Shown piece by piece: positions 1-6,543 of a stretch of DNA of 39,053 nt. Source of the DNA: Mycobacterium sp. Root265 (GTDB lineage Bacteria > Actinomycetota > Actinomycetes > Mycobacteriales > Mycobacteriaceae). Position numbers and translations under genes: made by a program. Every line of letters begins with the position of its first letter. The first letter of the stretch is position 1. The notes beneath the pieces are model-generated. The model ran no database searches and was not told the DNA's origin. It saw only the letters and a program-made list of their open reading frames with translations. The stretch is from assembly GCF_001428895.1 (NCBI RefSeq), contig NZ_LMJA01000002.1, forward strand, positions 382,269 to 421,321, read 5' to 3'.

Positions 1-263
1 CCGCCGCGGATGCGACGGCATTGGTGGCCGCGTCGGCAGTGCGGGAGGCTCCAAAAGTGCGCGCCCCGCTGTTGGTCTGCGCGTGTGACCGGGAGACGCT
101 GACGGACCCGAAGTACTCGGTGCGCGTGGCACACGCGGCTCCCCGTGGTGTGCTCAAGCGCTACCCGTCCGATCATTTCGAGATCTACCACCGGCCGCTG
201 GTGGACACGGTGCTGGCCGACCAGATCAGCTTCCTGCAGGAGCATCTTCGTGTCCGCGGCTGA
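1..263 (+). CDS. alpha/beta hydrolase, C-terminal part (5' end outside window)
   Basis: The reading frame is open from the first base and ends in TGA at 261-263, so only the last ~87 residues are seen. They contain a strand followed by CDRETLT, the usual place of the catalytic acid in alpha/beta hydrolases, and then a YPSDHFEIYH segment that would supply the catalytic histidine about 50 residues later. This acid-then-histidine spacing is typical of the C-terminal third of the fold. The nucleophile elbow lies upstream and is not visible, so the substrate cannot be inferred. The next gene overlaps its stop, suggesting co-transcription. The family is fairly sure; the specific function is unknown. 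Confidence 0.7.
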   Translation, partial: AADATALVAASAVREAPKVRAPLLVCACDRETLTDPKYSVRVAHAAPRGVLKRYPSDHFEIYHRPLVDTVLADQISFLQEHLRVRG

Positions 264-897
264 GATGCTGCGCCACAACGATGTTCGCCTTCTCGGAGTG
301 ATGGCCGGTTTCACGGCCGCGGAGTGGGCCGCGTCCAGCCTGTGCGAGGACTGGACGAACCATCAGCTGCTGGCTCATCTGGTCGTGGGCTACAGCGCGG
401 CACCGAGCGCGTTTGTCGCCGAAATACTGCATCACCAAGGATCATTCGACACCGCGAACACCGCGCTGGCCTGCCGGCTGGCGGACACCCGTGCACCGGG
501 CGAACTCCTCGACGATATGGACCGGTTGCGCTCCCGTCCGCGCGGGCTCGGCAGGGTGTTCCCCAAGCAGCTGCTGCTCGGCGACCACATCACCCATGAA
601 CTGGACATGCTCTACGCGCTCGGGCGAACGCCTGACATCGCGCCGGACCCGCTGATCGCGGTGCTCAGGACGCAAGTGGCACTGCCGAATCCGTTCGTCC
701 CGGCCTACCGCAACAGCCGCGGACTGCGTCTGGTGGCCACCGATGCGGACTGGAATCACGGTCTCCCGGAGCATCCCGACGTACGCGGGCCTGCCGCCGC
801 GCTCGTCTCGGTGCTGGGAAACCGGTCGGCGGCGCTACCGCAGCTGACCGGCCGGGGCGTGCAGATCCTGCGGTCCCGTCACGTCCCGCTGCCGTAG
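250..897 (+). CDS. maleylpyruvate isomerase / mycothiol-dependent (MDMPI, DinB-like) family protein
   Basis: About 215 residues. The N-terminal half carries LCEDWTNHQLLAHLVVGY, the helix typical of the mycothiol-dependent maleylpyruvate isomerase metal-binding domain, in which the LAHL histidine is a metal ligand. A second candidate ligand set sits in GDHITHELDML. These actinobacterial four-helix proteins are related to DinB and use mycothiol or act as uncharacterised metalloenzymes. I chose GTG at 250, which overlaps the upstream hydrolase by 14 bp; ATG at 265 is an alternative, and the longer frame from 145 only adds out-of-frame hydrolase sequence. The 3' end overlaps the convergent VOC gene by 19 bp. 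The family call is good; the reaction is unknown. Confidence 0.7.
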   Translation: MSAAEMLRHNDVRLLGVMAGFTAAEWAASSLCEDWTNHQLLAHLVVGYSAAPSAFVAEILHHQGSFDTANTALACRLADTRAPGELLDDMDRLRSRPRGLGRVFPKQLLLGDHITHELDMLYALGRTPDIAPDPLIAVLRTQVALPNPFVPAYRNSRGLRLVATDADWNHGLPEHPDVRGPAAALVSVLGNRSAALPQLTGRGVQILRSRHVPLP

Positions 898-1268
898 GGC
901 CGGGTGATGATCTCCAGGTAGTGCCCGGAGGGGTCCTGGAAGTACACCCCGCGACCCCCGTCGTGGTGGTTGATCTCACCGGGATGCCGACCGTGCGGGT
1001 CAGCCCAGTGCTGCAGACCACGAGCATTGATACGCCCGTAGATGCCCTCGAACTCGTCCTCGGACACCAGGAACGCGTAGTGCTGCGGCGTAATCTCTGT
1101 GCCGTCGGGGGCCTGCGCGTAGTCCAGGCTGACGCCGTGATTGAGGGTGACCGCCAGGAACGGCCCGAATTCCAAGGCCGCCGGCAACCCGAACAGGTCG
1201 GTGAAGAAAGCCGCCGACTCGGCCCGGTCCCTGGCAGCCACGATGGTGTGATTGAAGGTGATGGCCAC
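879..1268 (-). CDS. VOC (glyoxalase/bleomycin-resistance fold) family protein
   Basis: A 129-residue single-domain protein with a clear vicinal-oxygen-chelate pattern: an N-terminal strand ITFNHTIVAARD, the RAESAAFFTDLFGL helix, and a C-terminal GRGVYFQDPSGHYLEIITRP strand, where the DPSGHYLEI signature places the last metal ligand glutamate. H10 in FNHT would be the first ligand. VOC proteins include glyoxalases, extradiol dioxygenases and antibiotic-binding proteins; which one this is cannot be read from sequence. The start is GTG at 1268, because the sequence upstream of it is the end of the DUF4097 gene on the same strand (19 bp away). It is probably the last gene of the kinase/regulator cluster, but has its own candidate promoter. 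Confidence 0.8.
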   Translation of the reverse strand: MAITFNHTIVAARDRAESAAFFTDLFGLPAALEFGPFLAVTLNHGVSLDYAQAPDGTEITPQHYAFLVSEDEFEGIYGRINARGLQHWADPHGRHPGEINHHDGGRGVYFQDPSGHYLEIITRPYGSGT

Positions 1269-1275
1269 AGCTGAA

Positions 1276-1281
1276 ACGTTA
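1276..1281 (-). promoter_or_regulatory. candidate -10 of a leaderless transcript for the VOC gene
   Basis: The minus strand reads TAACGT, a TANNNT hexamer, followed by exactly 7 nt and then the GTG start of the VOC gene. This spacing puts the transcription start on or next to the start codon, which is common in mycobacteria. There is no convincing -35 box and no Shine-Dalgarno sequence. Confidence 0.4.
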
Positions 1282-1287
1282 CCCAAT

Positions 1288-2160
1288 TCAGCGGCCGATG
1301 GACCGGAGCGTTTCGACCGAGATCTCACCGTCACGCGTGCTCGCCGTGACCGTCGCGGCGGCCCGCGCAGGATCGGTGGTCTGCGGCACCCGCACCGTGG
1401 CCGAGCCGTCACCGGACTGGGCCCGCACCAGGTAGGGCCCCGGGGTCGGCAGCGAGATGTCGACGTCACCGTCGCGGGTGGTGGCCTTGATCTGCGCCGG
1501 TGCGTCGGCGAACCGCACCTGGACATCGCCGTCCCGCGTCTCGGCGATGAACGACTCGCCGACCGAGATCGGTTGACGGGTGTGGATTTCACCGTCTCGG
1601 GCACGCACCTCGATCTGGCGCACCGTGCCCCGCAGCAGCACCGCGCCGTCGGTGGTGGTGGCGGTCAGCTCGTCCAGGTCGGCCTCGGCCATCAGCACAC
1701 CGGTGTCCTGGCGGACCGTCACGGCCAACTGCCTGCCCAGCTCCGGGGGCACGGTGATGGTGAGTTCGCCGGGATCACCCCAGGCCAGAAAGCTGCTCTG
1801 GGCATCGACGCGCAGCAGGGTGCCGTTGCTGTCGTTGGTGACGGTCAGCTCCTCGCGGTCACCGCGGTCGGTGGTCACCATACGGACATCCACCCGCGGC
1901 GCGGTGGCATTGCGGTCGGCGACGATGCGCACCGCCATCGGGGAGGCGGCGGTGTCGACCGTCAGCGCCCGCATGTTCGGGGGCAGGTCGTGATGGTCGG
2001 TCACCAGCCGGAATGCGCTCAGCCCCAGGGCGGCCGCGGTCAGCAGGGCCAGGGTGGTCGCGATGATGGCGACGGCCGCGATCACCAGTGCCGCGCGTGC
2101 CGCCGTGCGTCCGCCCGGTGACAGCGACGGCGGTCCGGGGGCAGTGAGTGTGGTGGTCAT
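1288..2160 (-). CDS. DUF4097-type membrane-anchored beta-repeat protein
   Basis: A 290-residue protein. Residues ~20-48 form one hydrophobic segment (ALVIAAVAIIATTLALLTAA) preceded by a short basic cytoplasmic tail, so the rest is probably outside the membrane. The outer part is built from short strands with a recurring T/R-x-DG-E/D-I/V motif: TTDGAV, RARDGEI, TRDGDV, TRDGDV, SGDGSA and TRDGEI. This is the DUF4097 pattern, thought to fold as a beta-helix or beta-roll. The molecular function of the family is not established. It lies 26 bp behind the response regulator gene and has a GAGAGGGAA ribosome site before its ATG. DUF4097 proteins often accompany envelope-stress two-component systems, which suggests a regulatory target or accessory protein here. 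Confidence 0.75.
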   Translation of the reverse strand: MTTTLTAPGPPSLSPGGRTAARAALVIAAVAIIATTLALLTAAALGLSAFRLVTDHHDLPPNMRALTVDTAASPMAVRIVADRNATAPRVDVRMVTTDRGDREELTVTNDSNGTLLRVDAQSSFLAWGDPGELTITVPPELGRQLAVTVRQDTGVLMAEADLDELTATTTDGAVLLRGTVRQIEVRARDGEIHTRQPISVGESFIAETRDGDVQVRFADAPAQIKATTRDGDVDISLPTPGPYLVRAQSGDGSATVRVPQTTDPARAAATVTASTRDGEISVETLRSIGR

Positions 2161-2186
2161 GTGGTTCCCTCTCGGGTCGGCACGGA

Positions 2187-2831
2187 TCAGGATTCGAGGT
2201 GGCGCAGGACCGCGAGCACTCGCCGGTTCTCGCTGTCGTCGGCAGCCAGCTGCAGTTTGGTGAAGATGGAGGCGATGTGCTTTTCGGCGGACCCGACCGA
2301 AACATGCAGGGCCGCACTGATCGCCGAGTTCGTCTTGCCCTCGGCCATCAGTTGCAGTACCTCCTGTTCGCGCGGCGTCAGGGCATCCAGCGTGGCGCGT
2401 CGTCGTGAGCGCACCAGGATCTGGGAGACGACCTCGGGGTCCAGTACCGTGCCGCCGGCGCCGACCACCCGCACGGCATCGAGGAAGGCCGGGACATCCG
2501 CGATCCGGTCCTTCAGGAGATATCCGAAACCCTTTGTGTCCGAAGCGATCAGATCGGCAGCGTAGCGCTCTTCGACATAGTGTGAGAGCACCAGTACCGG
2601 TGAATCCGGGTTCTGGGACCGCAGCAACGCCGCGGCGCGGATGCCCTCGTCGGTGAAGGTGGGCGGCATCCGGACGTCCAGGATGGCCAGGTCGGGCTTC
2701 TGGTCGTTGACGATCCGCAGCAGTTCGGTCGCATCCGGGACGCCGGCGACGATCTCGTGCCCGGCGTCGGCGAGGATCCGCTCGATACCGGCGCGCAACA
2801 GTGCGGAGTCCTCGGCGATCACGATGCGCAT
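2187..2831 (-). CDS. LuxR/NarL-family response regulator
   Basis: A 214-residue two-domain regulator. The receiver domain occupies residues ~1-120: acidic pocket E7/D8, phospho-acceptor D52 in LAILDVRMPP, a serine at the switch position in VLVLSHYVEE, and the conserved lysine in YLLKDR. The C-terminal domain (~150-205) is a LuxR helix-turn-helix with LTPREQEVLQLMAEGKTN and the recognition-helix region SVGSAEKHIASIF. It should bind DNA when phosphorylated by the adjacent kinase. The start ATG at 2831 overlaps the end of the kinase gene by 13 bp, which indicates translational coupling. A longer in-frame extension upstream is only kinase sequence in another frame. The regulon is not known; the 14-bp palindrome at 4185 is a candidate site. 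Confidence 0.9.
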   Translation of the reverse strand: MRIVIAEDSALLRAGIERILADAGHEIVAGVPDATELLRIVNDQKPDLAILDVRMPPTFTDEGIRAAALLRSQNPDSPVLVLSHYVEERYAADLIASDTKGFGYLLKDRIADVPAFLDAVRVVGAGGTVLDPEVVSQILVRSRRRATLDALTPREQEVLQLMAEGKTNSAISAALHVSVGSAEKHIASIFTKLQLAADDSENRRVLAVLRHLES

Positions 2832-4126
2832 GGCAGCACCGCCGTGACGATCGTGGGGCCGGTGACGGGGCTGGACACCGTGAAGGTTCCGCGGGCCGCT
2901 CGCACCCGTTCGGCCAATCCGCGCAGCCCCGTCGAATCCTCGTCGGTGTCGATGTGTGCGCCGCCGCGCCCGTCGTCGAACACCGAGACGTGCAATGTGT
3001 TGGCGGCCTCGTCGGTGCGTACCGTCACCACCGCCTGGGTGGCGTCGGCGTGCCTGGCCACATTCGTCAGCGCCTCGGCGACGACGAAATAGGCGCACGC
3101 CTCGACCTCCTCGGGGAGCCGGACCGGCAGGTGGATGTCCAGGGTGGTTGGCACACCTGAGGTTTCGGTTCTCTGCACCACCGCCGAGAGCGCGGCGTCC
3201 AGACCGCGATCGGCCAGGATGGTGGGGGCGATACCGCGCACCACATTGCGTAACTCGGCCAGCGCGCTCATCGCATCACCATGGGCCTCGGAGATCAGCG
3301 TGCGTGCCGTCGGCAGATCGTTGTCCAGTTTCGTCTGGGCCAGCCCGATCGTCATGGCCAGCGAGACCAGTCGCGGCTGCACACTGTCGTGCAGATCGCG
3401 TTCGATGCGGTGCCGCTCGGTCTGTGCCGAGGTGACCGCACCCGCACGGGCCTGCGACAGGGCACTCACCTCATGCTTCAACGCCGCGGTCGGCGAGGCC
3501 GCCAACAACCAGCGGTCGATCTTGGCATCCACGGCGGGCGCGAAGATCAGGATCGCCACCGCCGCAGCCAGCGCAACCACCGCCAGCACCCAGGCCAGGG
3601 CGGGCGAGATGAACCGCAGACCGGCGTCATCATCGCTGCGCTGCACCGCCATTGCCGCGGCCGGGCCGAGGAAGGCGAAGGCGAGCAGGGCGACCGCGAG
3701 CCCGGTGACCAGCAGGTCATAGGTCATCCGCAGATAGTGGTGCCCCGCCGCCTTCCAGAATCGGGCACTGCTGATGTCGAGCCACAGCTGGTGGGCCCAG
3801 CGCTGGAATCCGGTGTAATGCGAGAGTGCCCGCGCCGGCACCGGGATCTGCAGGCCGAACACCGCTTCGCTGCGGGCCCGCTCGATCCACTCGACGCCGC
3901 GCATCAGATAGATGAACACCACCCCGGCGAGCAGGAACCCGACGATCGAGGGGATCGACGAGATCCCGATGACGAAGATGGACAGGGGAATCCAGAACCA
4001 CACGACGGCCAGGAAGGCGCCGGTGATCATCGATGCCGTCGGGACGACGCCGAGATGACCGAAGCGCTGGTGCGGAGCGGACTCCGCGGCGACGGTGAGG
4101 GGGGCACTGGACGTGATTGCGACCAT
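2819..4126 (-). CDS. sensor histidine kinase, HisKA_3 (NarL-partner) type with N-terminal membrane sensor domain
   Basis: A 435-residue membrane kinase. Residues ~30-200 hold four hydrophobic segments (about 32-52, 56-75, 138-158, 177-198) in the layout of the actinobacterial 'putative sensor' domain. The dimerisation/phosphoacceptor helix contains ERHRIERDLHDSVQPRL, with H246 the likely phosphorylated histidine. The ATP-binding part shows the N box EALTNVARHA (N355) and the G box DDGRGGA (384-390), followed by GLRGLAERVRAARG. It should phosphorylate the response regulator encoded directly downstream. The signal sensed is unknown; the short loops between membrane helices suggest intramembrane or envelope sensing. 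ATG at 4126 follows a TANNNT box by 6 nt. Confidence 0.9.
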   Translation of the reverse strand: MVAITSSAPLTVAAESAPHQRFGHLGVVPTASMITGAFLAVVWFWIPLSIFVIGISSIPSIVGFLLAGVVFIYLMRGVEWIERARSEAVFGLQIPVPARALSHYTGFQRWAHQLWLDISSARFWKAAGHHYLRMTYDLLVTGLAVALLAFAFLGPAAAMAVQRSDDDAGLRFISPALAWVLAVVALAAAVAILIFAPAVDAKIDRWLLAASPTAALKHEVSALSQARAGAVTSAQTERHRIERDLHDSVQPRLVSLAMTIGLAQTKLDNDLPTARTLISEAHGDAMSALAELRNVVRGIAPTILADRGLDAALSAVVQRTETSGVPTTLDIHLPVRLPEEVEACAYFVVAEALTNVARHADATQAVVTVRTDEAANTLHVSVFDDGRGGAHIDTDEDSTGLRGLAERVRAARGTFTVSSPVTGPTIVTAVLPCAS

Positions 4127-4132
4127 GCGACC

Positions 4133-4138
4133 AACCTA
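4133..4138 (-). promoter_or_regulatory. candidate -10 for the histidine-kinase operon, leaderless spacing
   Basis: The minus strand reads TAGGTT followed by 6 nt and the kinase ATG, so the mRNA may begin at the start codon. No Shine-Dalgarno sequence lies at the usual distance. Confidence 0.4.
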
Positions 4139-4184
4139 TGGACTCCCGCGCCCGGACGACACCGCGTTTCCCCGCCGGGTTGGT

Positions 4185-4198
4185 GGGGGTTAACCCCC
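4185..4198. promoter_or_regulatory. 14-bp perfect palindrome between divergent kinase and oxidoreductase genes
   Basis: GGGGGTTAACCCCC is perfectly self-complementary. It lies 59 bp from the kinase start and 53 bp from the oxidoreductase start, in a 124-bp divergent spacer. This is a plausible position for an activator or repressor site; the neighbouring response regulator is one candidate ligand. That link is inference from position only. Confidence 0.45.
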
Positions 4199-4250
4199 GG
4201 ATCGGCCGATCCCGGTGTCGATATCTGGCCCCCGTGCCAGAATCGCCGAC

Positions 4251-5144
4251 GTGCGAGTCGGAATGACGATGCCGGTCATGGAACCGGACCTGGATGCGGT
4301 GACCCTCAAGGCCTGGGCGAAGGTGATCGACGACGGGCCGTTCTCATCGCTGTGCTGGGGTGAGCGCATCGCGTTCGACAACCCGGACTCGATGACGCTG
4401 CTCGGGGCACTGGCCGCCTGGACCGATCGGGTGCGTCTGGTGACGACGGTCGTGGTGCCGCAGCTGCATGATCCAGTGGCGCTGGCCAAGGCGCTGGCGA
4501 CCGGCGATGTGCTCAGCGGTGGCCGCCTCACGGTCGGCCTGGGCGTCGGTGGTCGGCACGAGGACTACCAGGCGGTCGGCGCTGATACCGCCACCCAGAC
4601 CATGCGCGGGATGGCCGAGCGGGTCGCGGTGATGAAACGGGTGTGGGCGGGGGAGAAGGTCACCGAGTCGGTGCTGCCGGTGGGACCGCCGCCGGTGCAA
4701 CCCGGTGGACCCGAGCTGCTGGTGGGCACCATCGGTCCCAAGACGGTGCGCAGTGCGGCGGGCTGGGCGGCCGGGCTGGCCGGCACCACCCTGGACCTCG
4801 ACGCCGATCAGCAGAACGACCTGTTCGACGTCGCCCGGCAGGCGTGGGATGCGGCAGGCAAGCCGAAACCGCACCTGGCCACGTCATTCTGGTTCGCGAT
4901 CGGCGAACCGGAATCCGCTCGCGAGCAGGTGCGCCATCACCTGTTGCGCTATATGAACTGGATCCCCGAGGAGTTCGTCGACGCCATCGCCCCCACCACG
5001 GGATGGTCGGGCGGCCAGGACGAATTACTGGCCGTGCTGCGCCGTTTCGAGAGCATCGGCGCCGACGAGGTGCACCTGATCCCGACATCGGATGACATCG
5101 AGCAGGTGCACCGCGTCGCCGAGGTGATCAGCGATCTCGGCTAG
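4251..5144 (+). CDS. LLM-class flavin-dependent (probably F420-linked) oxidoreductase
   Basis: About 297 residues with the bacterial luciferase-like fold. The N-terminus VRVGMTMPVMEPDLD is the first strand, followed by LCWGERIAF, the LAAWTDRVRLVTTVVVPQLHDPVALAKALATGDVLSGGRLTVGLGVGG segment typical of luciferase-like monooxygenases, and a TIGPKTVRSAAGWAAGL phosphate-binding-type stretch. Mycobacteria have many such proteins, often using coenzyme F420 instead of FMN; cofactor and substrate cannot be fixed here. I chose GTG at 251 within the fifth kilobase (4251) because the protein then begins at the first core strand; an in-frame GTG at 4215 would add 12 unconserved residues. CAGAAT, a weak -10, lies 7 nt before 4251, consistent with a leaderless message. 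It is divergent from the kinase operon. Confidence 0.8.
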   Translation: MRVGMTMPVMEPDLDAVTLKAWAKVIDDGPFSSLCWGERIAFDNPDSMTLLGALAAWTDRVRLVTTVVVPQLHDPVALAKALATGDVLSGGRLTVGLGVGGRHEDYQAVGADTATQTMRGMAERVAVMKRVWAGEKVTESVLPVGPPPVQPGGPELLVGTIGPKTVRSAAGWAAGLAGTTLDLDADQQNDLFDVARQAWDAAGKPKPHLATSFWFAIGEPESAREQVRHHLLRYMNWIPEEFVDAIAPTTGWSGGQDELLAVLRRFESIGADEVHLIPTSDDIEQVHRVAEVISDLG

Positions 5145-5166
5145 ACCGGCACAACGGCAGGCGCCG

Positions 5167-5183
5167 GAACGTAATTAACGTTC
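5167..5183. repeat. 17-bp inverted repeat in a convergent intergenic gap
   Basis: GAACGT-AATTA-ACGTTC has perfect 6-bp arms around an AT-only centre. It sits in the 119-bp gap between two converging genes. The low-GC stem and lack of a T-run make a classical terminator unlikely; it looks more like a protein-binding site. The rest of the gap holds nothing I recognise. Confidence 0.4.
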
Positions 5184-5263
5184 GCGGGCATGGCGCTTCA
5201 GTCGCGACCCGTGGCTTACATCGCCGAATACTTGTGCCCAAACGTCCAGCTATCGAGCACCGA

Positions 5264-5611
5264 TCACCACGCGCCGATCGGCGGGTCGAACACGAAGGAA
5301 CCATTGGACTCGAGGTTGAACGGGGCGGCCTTGGAGCCGACGACCGCCTTGGTGGAGTCGTGAACCTCGCCCTGTGCGCTCACGATGCCCATATCGCCGT
5401 TCCTGGTCTCGCCCAGGCCGCGGGCTTCGCCGTAATCGGCCGAGCGCAGGGCGTTGTCATCGATCAGCAGCGCCTGGCGGCTGGTGACCTGCGGGGAGGG
5501 GGCCATCTCTTCGACATCGGCGCTGGCCACTGCACTGCTGAGAGTCATGAATGCCGCGGCGACGGCGAACGAGCCGATCCCCAGCGCGGTGATCTTTGTG
5601 GTGGCAGTCAT
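5264..5611 (-). CDS. small exported protein of unknown function
   Basis: A 115-residue protein with an N-terminal signal peptide: a short TTK basic start, a hydrophobic core IGSFAVAAAFMTLSSAVA and a likely signal peptidase I site after ASA (residues ~30-31). The mature part is about 84 residues, acidic near its start (DVEEMAPSP), with no cysteines, ending in FDPPIGAW. I do not recognise a domain. The ATG at 5611 has a good ribosome site (AGGAGAGAAGGA) upstream. A SigF-like promoter lies about 40 bp upstream. The gene is alone between a convergent oxidoreductase and a divergent hydrolase. The coding call rests on the signal peptide, ribosome site and codon pattern. Confidence 0.7.
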   Translation of the reverse strand: MTATTKITALGIGSFAVAAAFMTLSSAVASADVEEMAPSPQVTSRQALLIDDNALRSADYGEARGLGETRNGDMGIVSAQGEVHDSTKAVVGSKAAPFNLESNGSFVFDPPIGAW

Positions 5612-5649
5612 GTGCGTGTCCTTCTCTCCTGGCAGCCTGTCGAGGCCTG

Positions 5650-5676
5650 ATACCCGGGAACGCTACGGCTGAAAGG
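5650..5676 (-). promoter_or_regulatory. SigF-like promoter for the small exported protein
   Basis: On the minus strand CCTTT is followed by a 16-nt spacer and GGGTAT. Mycobacterial SigF promoters are usually given as GNTT(T)-N15-17-GGGTA. The -10 matches well, the -35 only partly. The spacer begins CAGCCGT and ends CCC, as does the spacer of the candidate promoter at 23873-23899. Confidence 0.4.
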
Positions 5677-5811
5677 GTCGCGGCGACGGTTGAGCAGGGC
5701 TATTCCCAACCACTTCACAGGCCGCGGCTGACAAACGTCCAGAAACCGGCTCGCCGGCAACGGCATATCCATCGCCTGCGCCGTTTCCTGCCCGCACCGC
5801 CGCATCACCCC

Positions 5812-5817
5812 TACGCT
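5812..5817 (+). promoter_or_regulatory. candidate -10, leaderless spacing, for the alpha/beta hydrolase
   Basis: TACGCT (TANNNT) ends 6 nt before the ATG at 5824. No Shine-Dalgarno sequence is present in the intervening bases. Confidence 0.4.
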
Positions 5818-5823
5818 CGGCGC

Positions 5824-6543
5824 ATGGCGACATTTGCGCTGGTGCACGGGGCGTGGCACGGCGCATGGTGCTGGGAGTCCCTGGCGCCGCTCCTTCGTCA
5901 TGCCGGGCACGATGTCGTGGCGATGGACCTGCCGTGCGACGACGGCGAAGCCGGCTTCGATACCTATGCCGATGCGGTGTGTGACGCCATCGACGGCAGC
6001 GAGGACGTGGTGCTCGTCGGGCACTCGTTGGGCGGTCTCACGGTTCCCCTGGTCGCGGCGCGGCGACCGCTCCGACATCTGGTCTATCTGTGCGCCGCAG
6101 TTCCGCATATCGGCCGAACCTTCGCGCAACAACTGGTCGACGAGCCCGACATGTTCAACGCGGCCTGCTATGCGGGCCTGAGCGAACTCGATGGGCAGGG
6201 CCGACGGAAGTGGGTTGATGACGACCTTGCCCGCGCGCTGCTGTACGCCGACTGCGACCGGGCCGTCACCGATGCTGCGCTGGCGCGCCTTCGGCCGCAG
6301 GCACGGTTCCCGTACTCCGTGCCGTTTCCGTTGCCCGCTTTCCCGGCTGTGCCGACCACCTCGGTGATCTGCACCGAGGATCGGGCGATCGGGCCGGACT
6401 GGTCGAGGTCGGTGGCCCGCGGCCGGCTGCGGGCCGACGTCGTGGAGCTGCCGGGCAGTCACTCGCCGTTTCTGTCCCGCCCGGACGCACTCGCCGCACT
6501 GCTGGTCGGGCTGGTAGAGAATCAGGCGTTGGCGAGGTCGTAG
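5824..6543 (+). CDS. alpha/beta hydrolase (esterase/HNL-like)
   Basis: A 239-residue single-domain hydrolase. The N-terminus FALVHGAWHGAWCWESLAPLL is the typical first strand with the oxyanion HGAWHG motif. The nucleophile elbow is GHSLGG (serine at about residue 70), the acid is likely in CTEDRAIGPDW, and the histidine in LPGSHSPFLSRPDAL. The HGAWHGAWCW start and PGSHSPFLS end are characteristic of the salicylate-esterase/hydroxynitrile-lyase-like branch, whose bacterial members are mostly uncharacterised esterases. ATG at 5824 is chosen because the core begins there; the longer frame from 5596 reads through non-coding sequence. Its 3' end overlaps the convergent serine hydrolase by 22 bp. 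The substrate is unknown. Confidence 0.85.
   Translation: MATFALVHGAWHGAWCWESLAPLLRHAGHDVVAMDLPCDDGEAGFDTYADAVCDAIDGSEDVVLVGHSLGGLTVPLVAARRPLRHLVYLCAAVPHIGRTFAQQLVDEPDMFNAACYAGLSELDGQGRRKWVDDDLARALLYADCDRAVTDAALARLRPQARFPYSVPFPLPAFPAVPTTSVICTEDRAIGPDWSRSVARGRLRADVVELPGSHSPFLSRPDALAALLVGLVENQALARS

Noticed and set aside
2831-3098. N-terminal extension of the response regulator by 89 codons
   Set aside because: The extra sequence is kinase DNA in another frame, Arg-rich, and the receiver domain begins exactly at ATG 2831.
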